Shown: positions 49,705 through 63,009, counted from the stretch's first letter. The stretch is DNA of 64,000 nucleotides from Leptodactylus fallax (GCA_947044405.1 CAMRHE010000358.1:620001-684000); one strand, 5' to 3'. Numbers and translations are program-made. Notes: generated by a model not told the origin, from the letters alone.

Positions 49705-51334
49705 CTGTGCCTTGCGAAAGTATTCGGCCCCCTTGAACTTTTCAACCTTTTGCCACATTTCAGGCTTCAAACAAAGATATAAAATTATAATTTTTTGGTG
49801 AAGAATCAACAACAAGTGGGACACAATTGTGAAGTGGAACGAAATTTATTGCTTATTTTAAACTTTTGTAAAAAATAAAAAACTGAAAAGTGGGGCGTGC
49901 CAAATTATTCGGCCCCCTTAAGTTAATACTTTGTAGCGCCACCTTTTGCTGCGATTACAGCTGCAAGTCGCTTGGGGTATGTCTGTATCAGTTTTGCACA
50001 TCGAGAGACTGAAATTCTTGCCCATTCTTCCTTGGAAAACAGCTCGAGCGCAGTGAGGTTGGATGGAGAGTGTTTGTGAACGGCAGTTTTCAGCTCTTTC
50101 CACAGATTCTCGATTGGATTCAGGTCTGGACTTAGACTTGGCCATTCTAACACCTGGATACGTTTATTTGTGAACCATTCCATTGTAGATTTTGCTTTAT
50201 GTTTGGGATCATTGTCTTGTTGGAAGATAAATCTCTGTCCCAGTCTCAGGTCTTTTGCAGTCTCCAACAGGTTTTCTTCCAGAATGGTCCTGTATTTGGC
50301 TCCATCCATCTTCCCATCAATTTTAACCATCTTCCCTGTCCCTGCTGAAGAAAAGCAGGCCCAAACCATGATGCTGCCACCACCATGTTTGACAGTGGGG
50401 ATGATGTGTTCAGGGTGATGAGCTGTGTTGCTTTTACGCCAAACATATCGTTTTGCATTGTGGCCAAAAAGTTCGATTTTGGTTTCATCTGACCAGAGCA
50501 CCTTCTTCCACATGTTTGGTGTGTCTCCCAGGTGGCTTGTGGCAAACTTTAAACGAGACTTTTTATGGATATCTTTGAGAAATGGCTTTCTTCTTGCCAC
50601 TCTTCCATAAAGGCCAGATTTGTGCAGTGTACGACTGATTGTTGTCCTATGGACAGACTCTCCCACCTCAGCTGTAGATCTCTGCAGTTCATTCAGAGTG
50701 ATCATGGGCCTCTTGGCTGCATCTCTGATCAGTCTTCTCCTTGTTTGAGATGAAAGTTTAGCGGGACGGCCGGGTCTTGGTAGATTTGCAGTGGTCTGAT
50801 ATTCCTTCCATTTCAATATGATCGCTTGCACAGTGCTCCTTGGGATGTTTAAAGTTTGGGAAATCTTTTTGTATCCAAATCCAGCTTTAAACATCTCCAC
50901 AACAGTATCACGGATCTGCCTGGTGTGTTCCTTGGTCTTCATGACGCTCTCTGCGCTTTAAACAGAATCCTGAGATTATCACAGAGCAGGTGCATTTATA
51001 CGGAGACTTGATTACACACAGGTGGATTATATTTATCATCATCAGTCATTTAGGACAACATTGGATCATTCAGAGATCCTCACTGAACTTCTGGAGTGAG
51101 TTTGCTGCACTGAAAGTAAAGGGGCCAAATAATATTGCACACCCCACTTTTCATTTTTTTATTTTTTTTTACAAAAGTTTAAAATAACCATTAAATTTCG
51201 TTCCACTTCACAATTGTGTCCCACTTGTTGATCCTTCACCAAAAAATTTAAATTTTATAGCCTTATGTTTGAAGCCTGAAATGTTGCAAAAGGTTGAAAA
51301 GTTCAAGGGGGCCGAATACTTTCGCAAGGCACTG
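49705..51334 (-). mobile_element. Intact Tc1-like transposon (1,630 bp)
   Basis: The left end CTGTGCCTTGCGAAAG and the right end, whose reverse complement is CAGTGCCTTGCGAAAG, are flanked by TA at 49703-49704 and 51335-51336. The inverted regions extend about 200 bp (TATTCGGCCCCCTTGAAC and further). The second base of the left end is T instead of A. The transposase is intact on the minus strand. Confidence 0.96.
49923..50942 (-). CDS. Intact Tc1 DD34E transposase, 339 aa
   Basis: It begins MKTKEHTRQIRDTVVEMFKAG at an ATG. Helix-turn-helix motifs lie at about residues 10-45 and 70-110, with the linker PGRPAKLS at 57-64. Catalytic residues are D152 (WSDETKIELFG), D243 (FQQDNDPKHKA) and E278 ([11 protein letters not shown]), spacing 34. 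It ends KGGATKY with no lesion. It is closest in wording to the frameshifted protein at 9194-10238, but the terminal repeats differ, so it is a separate family. Confidence 0.95.
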   Translation of the reverse strand: MKTKEHTRQIRDTVVEMFKAGFGYKKISQTLNIPRSTVQAIILKWKEYQTTANLPRPGRPAKLSSQTRRRLIRDAAKRPMITLNELQRSTAEVGESVHRTTISRTLHKSGLYGRVARRKPFLKDIHKKSRLKFATSHLGDTPNMWKKVLWSDETKIELFGHNAKRYVWRKSNTAHHPEHIIPTVKHGGGSIMVWACFSSAGTGKMVKIDGKMDGAKYRTILEENLLETAKDLRLGQRFIFQQDNDPKHKAKSTMEWFTNKRIQVLEWPSLSPDLNPIENLWKELKTAVHKHSPSNLTALELFSKEEWARISVSRCAKLIQTYPKRLAAVIAAKGGATKY

Positions 51335-51701
51335 TACTTACCCTTATAAGATATACAGATTGGTGTTTTATCAGGAAAATGCTCATTCTGACTGGCAGAA
51401 TCTGCTGCAGGTAATATGCACTGCAGAATGCCATTATCTGTCACACTGTACGATGGCCCAGGAAAAAAAATTTTGAGGCCACTGTTACATTTGTATAAGG
51501 GGAACCAGTCACATTGGAAGAAGAATGAGTGTAACTTCTCATAACTTAAGTGTAACGTCTTCTTCCTATAAATATCTGCTACTTTTGGGCCAAGGAATCA
51601 AGTGGGCGGACCCAATCAGTGATTGACAGCTATGAACATTCATATAGGAAAGACGGTCAATCATGGAGTTCCCTCACTCACTGGACTACCAAGTCCAGAA
51701 T

Positions 51702-51827
<126 letters not shown>

Positions 51828-54800
51828 CTGCTTCATCTATCCTGCTCTATAGCATGCTACCAGTAAATTAGACAAGTAATAGGACACTTACACAGCACTT
51901 TAGATACACACTGGCTAAGGTTGCCCTTAGCAATGACTGATTTACACAAGCCCTAGAAAGAAAGGGGGCATCATGCAACATGGGTATGAATTGCATAAAG
52001 GAGCCGGAACATTTCGGAGTTACTGTAGCTACAGTATTCTTCATTATAGGCAGCCATATCAGAATAGCTCTCTCATCTATTGTACTTTCAGAAAGATGAG
52101 TTTAGCTATCTTAGCTAAGCAGACTGGAATTATGGTCCAAGAGAACTTGATGAAAAGAACATAGAAAATGCAAACGTCCAAACCCAAACTAGCAAATAGC
52201 ATCCAAAACAGCACGATAAATCTGAGGCTTTATCATTACGCTACAAAGAAAATGCATTTATCTCAAGAAACAGTCTGCACACTCGGCCGTGGTCACTGTT
52301 CTATTATTAGATGGCTATAATCCCTGCTCAAGTGCTTCTTAATGATGACTTGGAGACTGAGATCCAAAGTAGCTATAAACAAATGTTAATGGAGTAGTGT
52401 CTGAACTACTGCGTATAGTCTTTACGACTGCCAGCTCTTCTGTGTGTACAGTAATTATAACTCACTACATGATGAGTACTGACTAACTAAACAACACTGC
52501 CATCTGCAGGACACTGTACTTCACTGCACACTCACTTATTATGTTCTTACTATGCTCTTCCTAATACTATTAGCTGACCAAAACTAATAATAATAATTTG
52601 AGGAATTTCTCAGATTTTCTCCATATTTACACCTAAATGTATTTCACCTTTGTAGGGATACAACCGGAGGATGATTTAATAAAAAACATAAGAGCTTTAG
52701 AGTGATAGTGGACATTTACAAAAGTTCTCACATTCATTCTGGCTTCTGCTCAATGATTTTCATTCACATGCATCCCTCTCATTACATGCAAATACAGAGC
52801 TATGCCATCATAGTTACTGGGGGGGGGGGGAGACTGGGGCGATACAGTTTGTAAACTATTATTGACTATTACCACCACCAGGGGACAGATTTCTAGTAAC
52901 TATTCATTTCTATGCCCACAATCACACTATGACCTACGACGTAACCATACTACACAGATCCCTTAAGTATATCCTTTGGTTTCCTATTTGTCCTTAAAAA
53001 TTGCTCATAGGGGATACATTACACTGCATTTGTATTTTGGTGGCAGCTTGAAAAAGTAGTTGCAAACCTGGAGAACCTTACTTTTTGTCACATATGGACC
53101 AGGTAGATGCTTCCTTTACAAATAAAGACTCAGGTCAAGAAGTTTTTCACTACATAGACCCCAGTTATCTGCTTTTTACCCCCCCCCCCCTTCTACATGT
53201 AACTTGTAGGTTAGCAGTGAAAGTTCCCCAATAAAATACAGGCAAGCTCTCGTCTTCATTCCCCAACTCATTTTGTTTTGTCTTTCCCTAGCCGATGACT
53301 GTTTCTTTATTCTGCTTCCATAGGTGTTATGCTCCGGCATAGTAATGGTCTTTAGAAATGTTGCCCATGGATCACTATAGACTTTTCTACTTTACTATAC
53401 TTGTAGCATGAGTGACATTGGTCCCTTGTAGTATTTTTTAGTGCACATGGGCTGTAAATGTTTGCTGGAAGGCCAGAAGGGCAGTTATGAGGCTTCTTTG
53501 CATTTACTGTAACCCTGTGAAGTCTGCATGCACACAGGGCGTCTGCCTCTAGATTGCATTTTAGAGTAGAAATATATAAATCAAGTAGGAATTTTACATT
53601 GAGTTGTCCGGTAAGCAACTACAGGAATGCAAAACGTCGCTGCCCAATTGTATTGTCAGGCATACAGTGACATCAGTTTGCTGTCCAGTTTCTTCATTGC
53701 TGCGTGTAAACAACATAGCTGCTGGGGCATCTTTCACATACCATACGGTTACTGAAGTCATGTGAATATAACATGTGACCAATTTGTCTGTCAAACCCCG
53801 AGTGTCGGCTCTTCTAGCACATGATCAGACAAGCTGTGCAGAACTGTATAGCACAAGCTTCTATCATACTGGAAGTAGACAGAGCCCTAACTGCAGACCA
53901 CTTGTAGGTTTGTGCATGTGCTGTATATTAAAGAAGCACGCCAGCATTTTTGTTACCTATATAGTGTAGCATAGACTGTTAATAAAGAATGCTGTAGAGA
54001 TACTAGTGCATAATCTGTGTCTACCTGTGTACCATCTATGGGATGCCTACCCTCTTCATTCCTTCTTCCCTAGTGATATGGTTACTATAATGCAGTCAGT
54101 CTATACTTCCCATGAAGCCCCTGACTCTTCACAGACAGAGCAGTAGAGTCTTACCACACTGCACATGATCTGCTCCTATCTAAGGGCTTTAAAAGATATC
54201 GCCTGATTTCTTCACTCTTCCACTATCTAAGGGCTGTAAGTGATAGATCAGTGACATGCACTAGAACTTGTGTCCCCAACTCACACAGCAGAGTCTGTGC
54301 ATTCCTCCGTAATGTAGATCCACACCCCTCTCCCCTGACAGGAAGAAACCGATCAATCACATGCAGGACAGGGAGAGCAGTATAGTCAGTATTAACAAGA
54401 CTGTGCTCCGTGTGGGAAACACAGTCTGTTTGTAGGACATATCTCCCAGACTGACCACAGCCATATGAAATGGCCGTATGATGTCTAAGCTCCTGTTCAG
54501 AAGCTCACTGCATCAGAACTCACCATGATGCACTGAGTACCATTTCCCGAACAAAACATAGTCATGTGAATATGACCTAAACCTGCATTTTATAGAAATA
54601 CACTGGAGGTTCTGCACACAGAACACATAGAGAAACAGGTTTCATTTTATGAGTCTTCAGCTAATCACTGTATGGACTCACCTACAATATCATTGCTCGC
54701 ATATTGCAATTAAATAAGGCAAAAATATCTTCAGCAGCACACTACTGTATGCAGAGAAACAAGAAGGGTAGAGCTGGGTGGGAAGGGGTTGAGAGCTGCC

Positions 54801-55202
54801 AGAAGGGATTTAGTAGATGCTGATGTAATTGTGTAGTTCACATGTGGCACTCTACACAAGAGAAATTTACATCTGGATTTACATTACACAGCAGCCCACT
54901 ATAAAAGGGTTAAAACTGTATGGGCGCAAATGAGCTGGAATGAAACACATTACCGTGCTGGAATAATGCTGGTAAGTTACCGCTATATGTCTCAAAATTT
55001 TTTTGCGTGAATGCTCCTTTTAGACATTTAGAGTTCAGCGCACGTGCATTTGCTATGTGTTACAACTAGCACCAGTTCCTTTCAGGAGCCAGCACAACCT
55101 TATGTATGAAGCATGTTCATGAAACCAAATCACGGTTTTAGTGGTCTGCAGACAGAGGGGGTCTTAGCAGTGAATGCTTTATTTAGAATTAGACAAGCTA
55201 TA

Positions 55203-55578
55203 CAGGTACATCTCAATAAATTAGAATATCTTTGAAACGTTTATTTATTTCAGTAATTAAATTAAAAAAGTGACTTCCTATATTTTCTAGATTCTTTACA
55301 CACAGAGTGTTCTATTTCAAGTGTTTTATTTCGGTAAATGTTGATTATGGATTACAGGCAATGAAAACCAAAATCTAAGAAAATTAGAATATTGTAAAAA
55401 AGTTCAGTATTGTAAATTCAGTGTGTCACCTGCCAAGGTTTCCTAAGCCTTTAAATGGTCCCTCACTCTGGTTCAGTAGGACACACAATCATGGAAGACG
55501 CTGATTATGAATTGTATTACTGAATTACTGAAATGAATGAATGTTTCACAGATATTCTAATTTATAGAGATGCGCCTG
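55203..55578. mobile_element. Tc1/mariner-type MITE, 376 bp
   Basis: The ends are CAGGTACATCTCAATAAATT and AATTTATAGAGATGCGCCTG, then paired AGAATATC/GATATTCT, with TA at 55201-55202 and 55579-55580. There is no coding content. It lies about 310 bp into the intron past the splice donor of the 71-bp LTBP1 exon. Confidence 0.88.
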
Positions 55579-55890
55579 TAGCTTTTCAGGATACCATCCA
55601 CAATGTGGACATTACACAGCTGACTTTCAGCCAAAATACATTTCACTGAAGTCAGTGTTTTTTTTTTTATACAGATTTTCATTATATTAAAGTTATTTCC
55701 AAAGAAACAAAATATAATCAAAAAGTGGAGGATGTCACTACACGCAGAAATGGCCATGCTACAAAATGCTAAACTTTATTAATAGTATTTTATTTAGGAG
55801 ACGCTGCTCATATCTGTGCTGTTATTTCCATCGCTCTGCTCAGTTAAAGGAGCAAAAAAAAAGGAATGTCTTCTGAGTTTTAATACTTAC

Positions 55891-55961
55891 GTTTTGTACA
55901 TCGTTCAGACCCAACAGACTTGCTCCAGCCATGACAACACTTTCCCCCACAGACGTTCACT
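55891..55961 (-). CDS. LTBP1: LTBP1 upstream small exon: N-terminal cysteine-rich motif
   Basis: This 71-nt exon encodes 23 complete codons with the motif VNVCGGKCCHGWSK and then GSERCTK, matching the N-terminal cysteine-rich region just before EGF-1 in long-form LTBP1. On the minus strand the acceptor is a clear pyrimidine tract ending TTCTTGCAG (AG at 55963-55962). The donor is AAAC|GTAAGT, with GT at 55890-55889. The single C left at the exon end joins the CA opening the exon at 15547 to make CCA, giving T-K-P-N-C across the junction, against T-K-P-S-C in human. The perfect phase match shows these are consecutive exons. It is probably exon 2 of the long isoform; the numbering is inferred. 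Confidence 0.93.
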
Positions 55962-56438
55962 CTGCAAGAAAGTCAAACAGCAAAAGACAGTCAATAAGAG
56001 GGTAAATACCTACATCCAATATTAATACCAGCCAGCTGACATTTACAATTCTTTCCTCCCTATCTATTTCTGCACTCACATGTACTACAATCATGAAATA
56101 ATCATTGTTTAGAAGCTAAATAATAAATTCTGAATTATGAAGTACAAATATAAAGATTGGATACCACCCATACGACTCACACGTGGCAGTAATGGTGCAG
56201 CTGAATAGTTACATGTGGGACTTTCTATAGATGAACCATTTGCCTGCACCAGTAAGACCTCCTGCAAATGTGTATTGTTACCACATCTAGCGCTCTTGTT
56301 CCGCAGGTGTGATACAATTCCTCGGATCATATAAAAGAGTTTTATTTCTCTTACGCCTTGCATGCACCTGTGTGCACAAATAAAGCAAACCTTGGTACAC
56401 TAAGAGAGGGACCATGTGGCCTTTGCTACAGTCTATTA

Positions 56439-57807
56439 GAGGGGTCGGCAACCCCCGGCACGCGTGCCAAGAGTGGCACGCGAGGCTTATTTCCCTGGCC
56501 TGGCAGCGGTGTGTTCACATATGTCCGGCGCAGCTATCTGTTTCCCTCCAGTGTGGTGCACACAAGCTGGAGGGAAACTGATGCCAGGACGGATCCCATA
56601 GTTTTCTATGGGATCGGTTCTGGCACAAGAGGCATCAGTTCTGGCGCCGGATCTGTGCCTCAGCCGGATGGAAAAACGTTACCTGCAGCGTTTTTCCATC
56701 CGGCTTCCTTAAAATTCCATTAGCGCCGGGTGAAGATGGATGCGGCATCACCCGGCTTCTGCACAGTCTATGTACAGTAGTGAAGCCGGTAATTGCCAGC
56801 TTCACTACTGTACCTGAGCGAATTGCTCAGGATTGGTTAAAGCTATAAAGAAAACACTTGGATTCATTTTAAAGATGAGAATCTCCTCTTTAAAATGATA
56901 CAAAGATGACCATGATCGTCCTTAAACATCCTGAGCGATTCACTGGTGAAAACTATGTTCGGCATTGAAATCCCAATGCAGTTCTCAATTCCCGACATCG
57001 ATTTAACAGTGAATCGCTCTGAATGTGTAAGGTCAATCATGGAGATCTTGGTATCTTTTTAAAGATGAGATTCTCATATTTAAAATGAATACAGTTGCAT
57101 CTTTGTGGCCCTAACAGATCCTTAGAAATGGGGCTCTAAAAGTGCCCCCCCCCCTCCTGTGTCAGGCAGCATCATTAGAGCTAAGGAAGGAGGGGGGAGG
57201 AGGAGCTGCAGAGACAATGTTAACTCATCATTGTCTGTGCATAAGCTGCAGATGACGGGGGGAGGTAGCAGAGACTTCCATCCTTATTCCCTCTCCTATC
57301 ACCTATCAATCAGAGACCATACTGTACTTTTGCTCTCTGATAGTCACATAGAGGGATAATGTAACACCCCTCTGAGCCTAATCACATAACCAGGAAGTTA
57401 TTGGCGCTGTGACCCAGACATTTACCATCGTCCAGGTCGCAGCACCAAAAGTGTCACACCAAACACTTACACAACACATGCACAAAGTCACCAATAAAGT
57501 TTACATTTTTTTCTCTGTCCTGTCCATACCTGATCTTTATAGAGTAAAATATGCCGCCCGCCTCTCTAGTGATATCTGTTACACGCTAAAATAATAGCAA
57601 TAGCAATTATCACTAGTATTATCACCATAATACCGTGTGAAGAGGCCGCTATGTGACATAATACCGTGTGCAGGGGCCGCTATGTGACATAATACCGTGT
57701 GCAGGGGTCGTCAGACTTACAATTATTGACCGGCACTCCGAGTACCTCAACTTTGATTTTTTTTAATTGAAATCGGCACGCCGAACAAAAAAGGTTGCCT
57801 ACCCCTG
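56439..57807 (+). mobile_element. hAT-like non-autonomous element with both ends, 1,369 bp
   Basis: The left end is GAGGGGTCGGCAACC and the right end GGTTGCCTACCCCTG, imperfect inverted repeats of hAT type. The 8-bp duplication GTCTATTA is exact (56431-56438 and 57808-57815). The interior has stems (TTTCCCTCCAG/CTGGAGGGAAA; GGATGGAAAAACG/CGTTTTTCCATCC) and a very short stretch of the 31-bp minisatellite near the right end. No transposase is present. Its right end matches 60700-60804. It is the reference copy for the family. Confidence 0.92.
57626..57712. repeat. Short minisatellite, about 3 copies of the 31-bp unit
   Basis: Units reading ATAATACCGTGTG...GGCCGCTATGTGAC match the arrays at 5221-6262 and 59599-60388. 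They sit at the same place relative to the hAT right end. Confidence 0.88.
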
Positions 57808-58399
57808 GTCTATTACATCTTCCATCATGATATGTGCTCGGGAAGGGTGGGGTGGGCTTTGCTTTTATAAAGAATAGTACAATATAGGACCTTATAAATA
57901 ATAGGGAGATAGACATCAAACTTCAAAAAGTTACTGCCTGGGAACAAGAAACCTTATATTGTTATCCCCATCACATGTCTCACAAGCAAAGGAATAGAAA
58001 CTGCAACTAGTGGATGTGTTTATTGTAGTTTATTGTTAGTTTCTGTACGGTATTATTCCTGGATTTTTTCCCATTTCTGACCAAACAAGCTGACTTTATT
58101 TTACTTGCTCTTCTGGGTACTTGCTCTTCTGGGAGGCAGTCTAATAAGAATTTTTTTCCTATATGGAGTCCCCTCGAAAAGCTGCTTTTTCTGTTTCAAT
58201 GTTTCTGTTTTTCTGATTTCACTGTGTTTTTTTTTTTGTGCTGAACACAGATTGAGCAGACGGGAAAAGTATAATATGTCCTTCATTTACATTTTACCAC
58301 TCCTTTTCTAGCCACTACTGGATTTGGCTCAAAAAAACGCAGCAAAATCTGCAAGAAAGCAGTTTTTCCGCAACGCGTGTCATTAGCCTTAAGCCGGGG

Positions 58400-58955
58400 C
58401 CCCACATACCGTAAACTATTTTTTATAATGGGGGCTATTATAAGGGGGAACTATTGTTTATAAAGGTGCTGTTATAAGGGAGGAACTATAATATATAAAG
58501 CAACTAATATAAGGTGGAACAATTATATACAATAGACCCCCCCCTTATATATATGTCATCTCTTATAATAACCCCCTTATATATAACAGTTTCCCCTTAT
58601 AAATAATACTTTACCCTTACAATAGCCCCCTTATATTTAATAGTTCCCCCACTATAAATAATAGCCCCCCTATAAATAATAGTTTGCCCCCTTAGCAAGT
58701 AATCCCTTTCACCTGCGCCACGACGTCCTATGCATTACCGGAGGTCCTGTATGCAGAGCAGGGACTTTTCAGATCCCAGCTCTGTCATAGGATTAAACAG
58801 AATTGGCGTGCATAGCACAGCATGCCGATCCTGCTGTGGAGCTCCCGGGATTCAAGCCATCAGGCTAAAAGCCTGATGCTCCGAATCCCAGGGGCCCCTT
58901 TGGGGACGGGGACCCTGGGCAATTGCCCCGTTTGCCCACCCTAACGCCAGCCCTG
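58400..58955. mobile_element. Truncated hAT-like element with simple tandem units
   Basis: The right end GCCCACCCTAACGCCAGCCCTG resembles hAT termini (reverse complement CAGGGCTGGCG). Upstream, 58430-58690 consists of AT-rich short units (GGGGGCTATTATAAG type) that reverse orientation midway (CCCCCTTATA type). The left terminus was not found, so the left limit is approximate. Confidence 0.5.
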
Positions 58956-59127
58956 GGGATGATACAAGTCATTTTGAGGATCTGTGATTGCAGATGACAT
59001 ACTGATGCAATGAGGACATGTTTTCTGAGGAATGTGGATCAGTTTTTATGGAACTTAAAAGCCACTACAGTAGTGTACATGTAGCCTCACAGATCACTTT
59101 TTCACTTTGGAAGAGACAGTGTTCTCC

Positions 59128-60804
59128 GGCGAGGCTTATTTCCCTGGCACGGCAGCGGACTCCTCACCCAGCAGTTTCGATCGGACCAAACACGGCCGAA
59201 ACGAAACTGCTATTATTATACTGTGGGGTCTCTTCAGACCCCCGAGTATAATAAGCGGAGCCCCCGGGGAGGTGATGAAACATAAAAAACAACTTAACTA
59301 ACCATTCCTACGCTCCGCAGCCACGCTGTGCTCTTCGGGCGCTTCTGCCTGTAGTCAGCTGACAGGGCCTCAGGGGTCGCGTCTGCGTCTAACGTCGTTA
59401 CGCATAATGACGCGACGTGACCCCTGAGACTCAATGAGCGGTCGCTGACTACAGGCAGAAGCGCCCGAAGATACAGAGCGGCTGCGGAGCGTGGAATGGT
59501 GAGTAACATTGTTTTTTATGTTTCATCACCTCTCTTTGCCCTCCACTTATTATACTCTGTGGTCTGAAGAGACCCCACAGTATAATAATAGCTAGTGAGT
59601 GTGCAGGGGCCACTATAGAGCATAATACCGTGTGCAGGGGCCACTATGGGACATATACCGTGTGCAGGGGCCACTATGGGACATATACCGTGTGCAGGGG
59701 CCACTATGGAGCATAATACCGTGTGCAGGGGCTGCTATGGGACATATACCGTGTGTAGGGACCGTTATGGGACATATTGCTGTGTGCAGGGGCCGCTATG
59801 GGACAAATACTGTGTGCAGAGGAAGCTATGACACATAATACCGTGTGCAGGGGCCACTATGGAACAAATACTGTGTACAGAGGCCGCTATGGGACATAAT
59901 ACCGTGTGCAGGGGCCACTATGGAGCATAATACCGTGTGCAGGGGCTGCTACGAGACCGTGTGCAGAGGCCGCTATGGGACAAATACTGTGTGCAGAGGC
60001 CGCTATGGGACAAATACTGTGTGCAGGGACCACTATGGGACAAATACTGTGTGCAGAGGCAGCTATGGGACAAATGCCGTGTGCAGAGGCCGCTATGGGA
60101 CAAATACTGTGTGCAGGGACTGCTATAGGACAAATACCGTGTGCAGAGGCCGCTATGGGACATAATACCGTGTGCAGGGACCACTATGGGACAAATACTG
60201 TGTGCAGAGGCAGCTATGGGACAAATACTGTGTGCAGAGGCCGCTATGGGACATAATACCGTGTGCAGGGACCGCTATGGGACATATACCGTGTGCAGAG
60301 GCCGCTATGGGACATATCCCATGTTGCAGGGGCTGCTATGGGACATAATACTGTGTGCAGGGACCACTATGGGACATTATTCTGTATAACGGTGTGTTTT
60401 CTATACTAAGGATGTGTTTTTGCACAGAAAACTCAGGCTTTGTTTTTTTTTTGTGCATCGAATGAAAAAGTTCCAAATATAGCTCCATCCAGATAAATAA
60501 TGTGTATTTACCATAAGGATGCTGCTATACGGTGCTCCTGGACACTTACATTTACCACTAATTGGGGGATGCACATGGACTTTCATTGCTTCTAATCAGA
60601 AAGTACAGGAGCGTCCCAGGAAATAGCAGTAAACGCATGTGTCCTAAAGCATCTGGTGGCAGCACTTCTGTGTTATGGTTTGTGGTATATGACTTTAGTT
60701 TAGGGGTCGTCAGACTTACAATTATTGACCGGCACTCCAATTACCTCATCTTTGATTTTTTTATTAAAATCGGCACGCCGAACAAAAAAGGTTGCCTACC
60801 CCTG
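59128..60804 (+). mobile_element. hAT-like element with large minisatellite, left end missing
   Basis: It begins abruptly at GCGAGGCTTATTTCCCTGGC, about 40 bp inside the corresponding left end at 56439, so the left terminus is missing. It shares the GTTTCGATCGGACCAAAC block and the palindrome around 59401 with the 4719 copy. It ends with the same terminus as the 57807 copy (GGTTGCCTACCCCTG at 60790-60804). No transposase is present. Confidence 0.8.
59599..60388. repeat. Minisatellite array, about 27 copies of 28-31-bp units
   Basis: The same unit as at 5221, but shorter variants dominate: GGGACAAATACTGTGTGCAG and GGGACATATACCGTGTGCAG lack 3 bp relative to GGGACATAATACC. Because 28-bp and 31-bp units are both out of phase with the reading frame, apparent open frames here are not genes. 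Confidence 0.92.
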
Positions 60805-61090
60805 CACTAGAGAATTAACCACAAAACTGTAGCTTGTGACTATAAGAATTGGATCACTGTCACTGAAGAGCATTAGCAGTTATCCTTAAGAACTGAAACA
60901 GGACTTAGTTTGCTATAAGTAGCTTTCTTTAGAAGCAGTGACATCACATCGCATTTCAATTATGTCATCAATGCATAGTTCAAGTGCATACAAGAAACTT
61001 GCAATATAACTTAACAGAGGAAAAAGCTTCTGTCTCCTCCTGCTAAACTGTTCTATTTACTGCTTAGAATAGTTCAGTGAAGAGAGTTAA

Positions 61091-61673
61091 AGGGGTTGTC
61101 CAGGTAAAATAAAAATTTTACCCTAAAACCCCCCCCCCCCCCCCCCAAACCGCCTAACTTCTAATTTACTTACTTTAAAAAAAATGTATAACTACCCTGA
61201 TTGCCAGGGTGGTGATGTGACCGACCCAGGCACATTTTTTGATATTCTGGGGACGTTCTGTTTCTGGAAACGGAACATCACCAATATTATACTCCCCACC
61301 CCATCATACTTACCTGTACGGACAGGGACAGAAGAAACTGATCTCCAGGACAAAGAAGAAAGGGGGGTGGGCTGAGTTAGTTAGTTAGATAGGTAGGTAG
61401 AGCTAGTAGTCCGTGGGCTAGCTAGGGAAACAGGGAGGAGGTATGAGGGAGGGGGAGGGAGTGAGAGGGGGGATCTGAGTGAAGTACAATGCATCATGGT
61501 AGTTGTAGACTAAAACAGCAGGTAGCTGCAGAGGATGCCAGGAGCTCCCAGAAAAACTCAGAAATCACTCAAAATACTGCTAAAGGTATTTTGATGCACT
61601 TATTAACCCATTAATAGCACTAAAATACCTTTCTTTTTAAAAAAAAAATGTTTTTTTTACCCAGAAAACCCCT
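61091..61673. mobile_element. TTAA-type MITE with poly-C tract
   Basis: The left end AGGGGTTGTCCAGG and right end CCAGAAAACCCCT are flanked by TTAA at 61087-61090 and 61674-61677. A run of 18 C lies at 61129-61146, and TAGTTAG/TAGGTAG short repeats at about 61376-61400. Confidence 0.72.
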
Positions 61674-63009
61674 TTAAATCTCATAGACAGATCAGGTGAC
61701 CCTAGCTTCACACTAGCATTGGTTTATCCATTGTCCTGGTCCACTGGAGGACCAGAACAACGCAAACGGGCCACTGTAATAGGAGCCTGATGAATCCCAT
61801 TGACTATAACGGGGTCCATAAAAAACAAACCGTCGGAGAAAAAGCACCAATTTCAAGCAGACATTGCAAAAGAGTCTCCAATGAAACACCAGCGCAAATG
61901 TGAACTAAGCCTTACATGGAGAGGGAAGGGGGAAGAGGAGTCCAGTGAGTGATAAACACACAGGGCCCTACTACATCAGATGTCCGAGCAATATAGATGT
62001 GAGAGAGATATTACTGTATTTGCAGCAGGACATCGGTGTCTGTGTCACTGCATCTCACTGACACCACTGCTCTCCTCCTCCTCCCGCTCATCTCCATAGA
62101 CTTGGATGAACTGTCTTCACTGAAGATAGGCCTGATCAGTGAACTAAGCAGTTTAGCAGGCAGGAGAGGGCTGGTAAGAGGAGACAAAAGCATCTTCCTT
62201 TGATAGGATATATTACATAATTTCTTACATTTACCTGAACTATTTATTTACAAAATGTATTGAAACAACAAGTACTCTTTAAAGCCAGCGTTTGAATCAC
62301 ATTGTTACAGGGCTACAGTGAAAAACCTTAGGAATACCCTGTATAAAAGGAATGATCTGAGCGTGCCCCTGCGCACGAGACTTGTCACTCGCTGCTAATT
62401 ACTCTGGACAACCTCTGACACTATATTGACCTGTGCAAACACCTTACGCCATGCTTAGTGAGTGGGGTCACTGAGTTTTCACGCAAGGTACAGAAAACCT
62501 TTAAATATAGGATTTCCTAGGCAACTTAAATGAACACTCCCCTTTAAGAAAGAAGTTGCAGTGGGCCACTCATTTCCTCTCCAGCGCCCATTACAGGAGA
62601 ACCAGAGTATTACACAACACTTACTCAGAAACATAAAAAAGCAAATTAGTTCAAATAATTTTTGAAAATTCGACAATGTGAAAATCACTGTAAAATCTTC
62701 AATACTAAAACAAGTATTTTACTTTTATTGGTCTTATTTTAGATGTTCATGGAAAGACAGGTAAACATTCTTTCTTAGTCTATGGCCAGGTTGCCAAACA
62801 CCTAGATATTTACTGCTGGGAACTACATTTTCAGGTTATCTGACTACCAAATATGTGGCTACTATTTAAAGCCAAAGTTACCCTGAGTTGGTCTGATGGG
62901 TCGCCCCCAGTGTGTGTGCTGTGCTCCAGTGGTAGTTGCCATTTGGTGCTGCACCCGCTAGAGTAAGGACTCACTACAAAGGTTTCCATGAAGTGGCTAG
63001 TGGGTTTAA

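Noticed and set aside
56358..56723. 121-codon plus-strand open frame
   Set aside because: Lies mostly inside the hAT-like element with internal stems; no recognisable domain.
59632..60389. Plus-strand open frames of 60-116 codons rich in CAEAAMGQ or VCRGRYGT
   Set aside because: Minisatellite read-through inside the hAT-like element.
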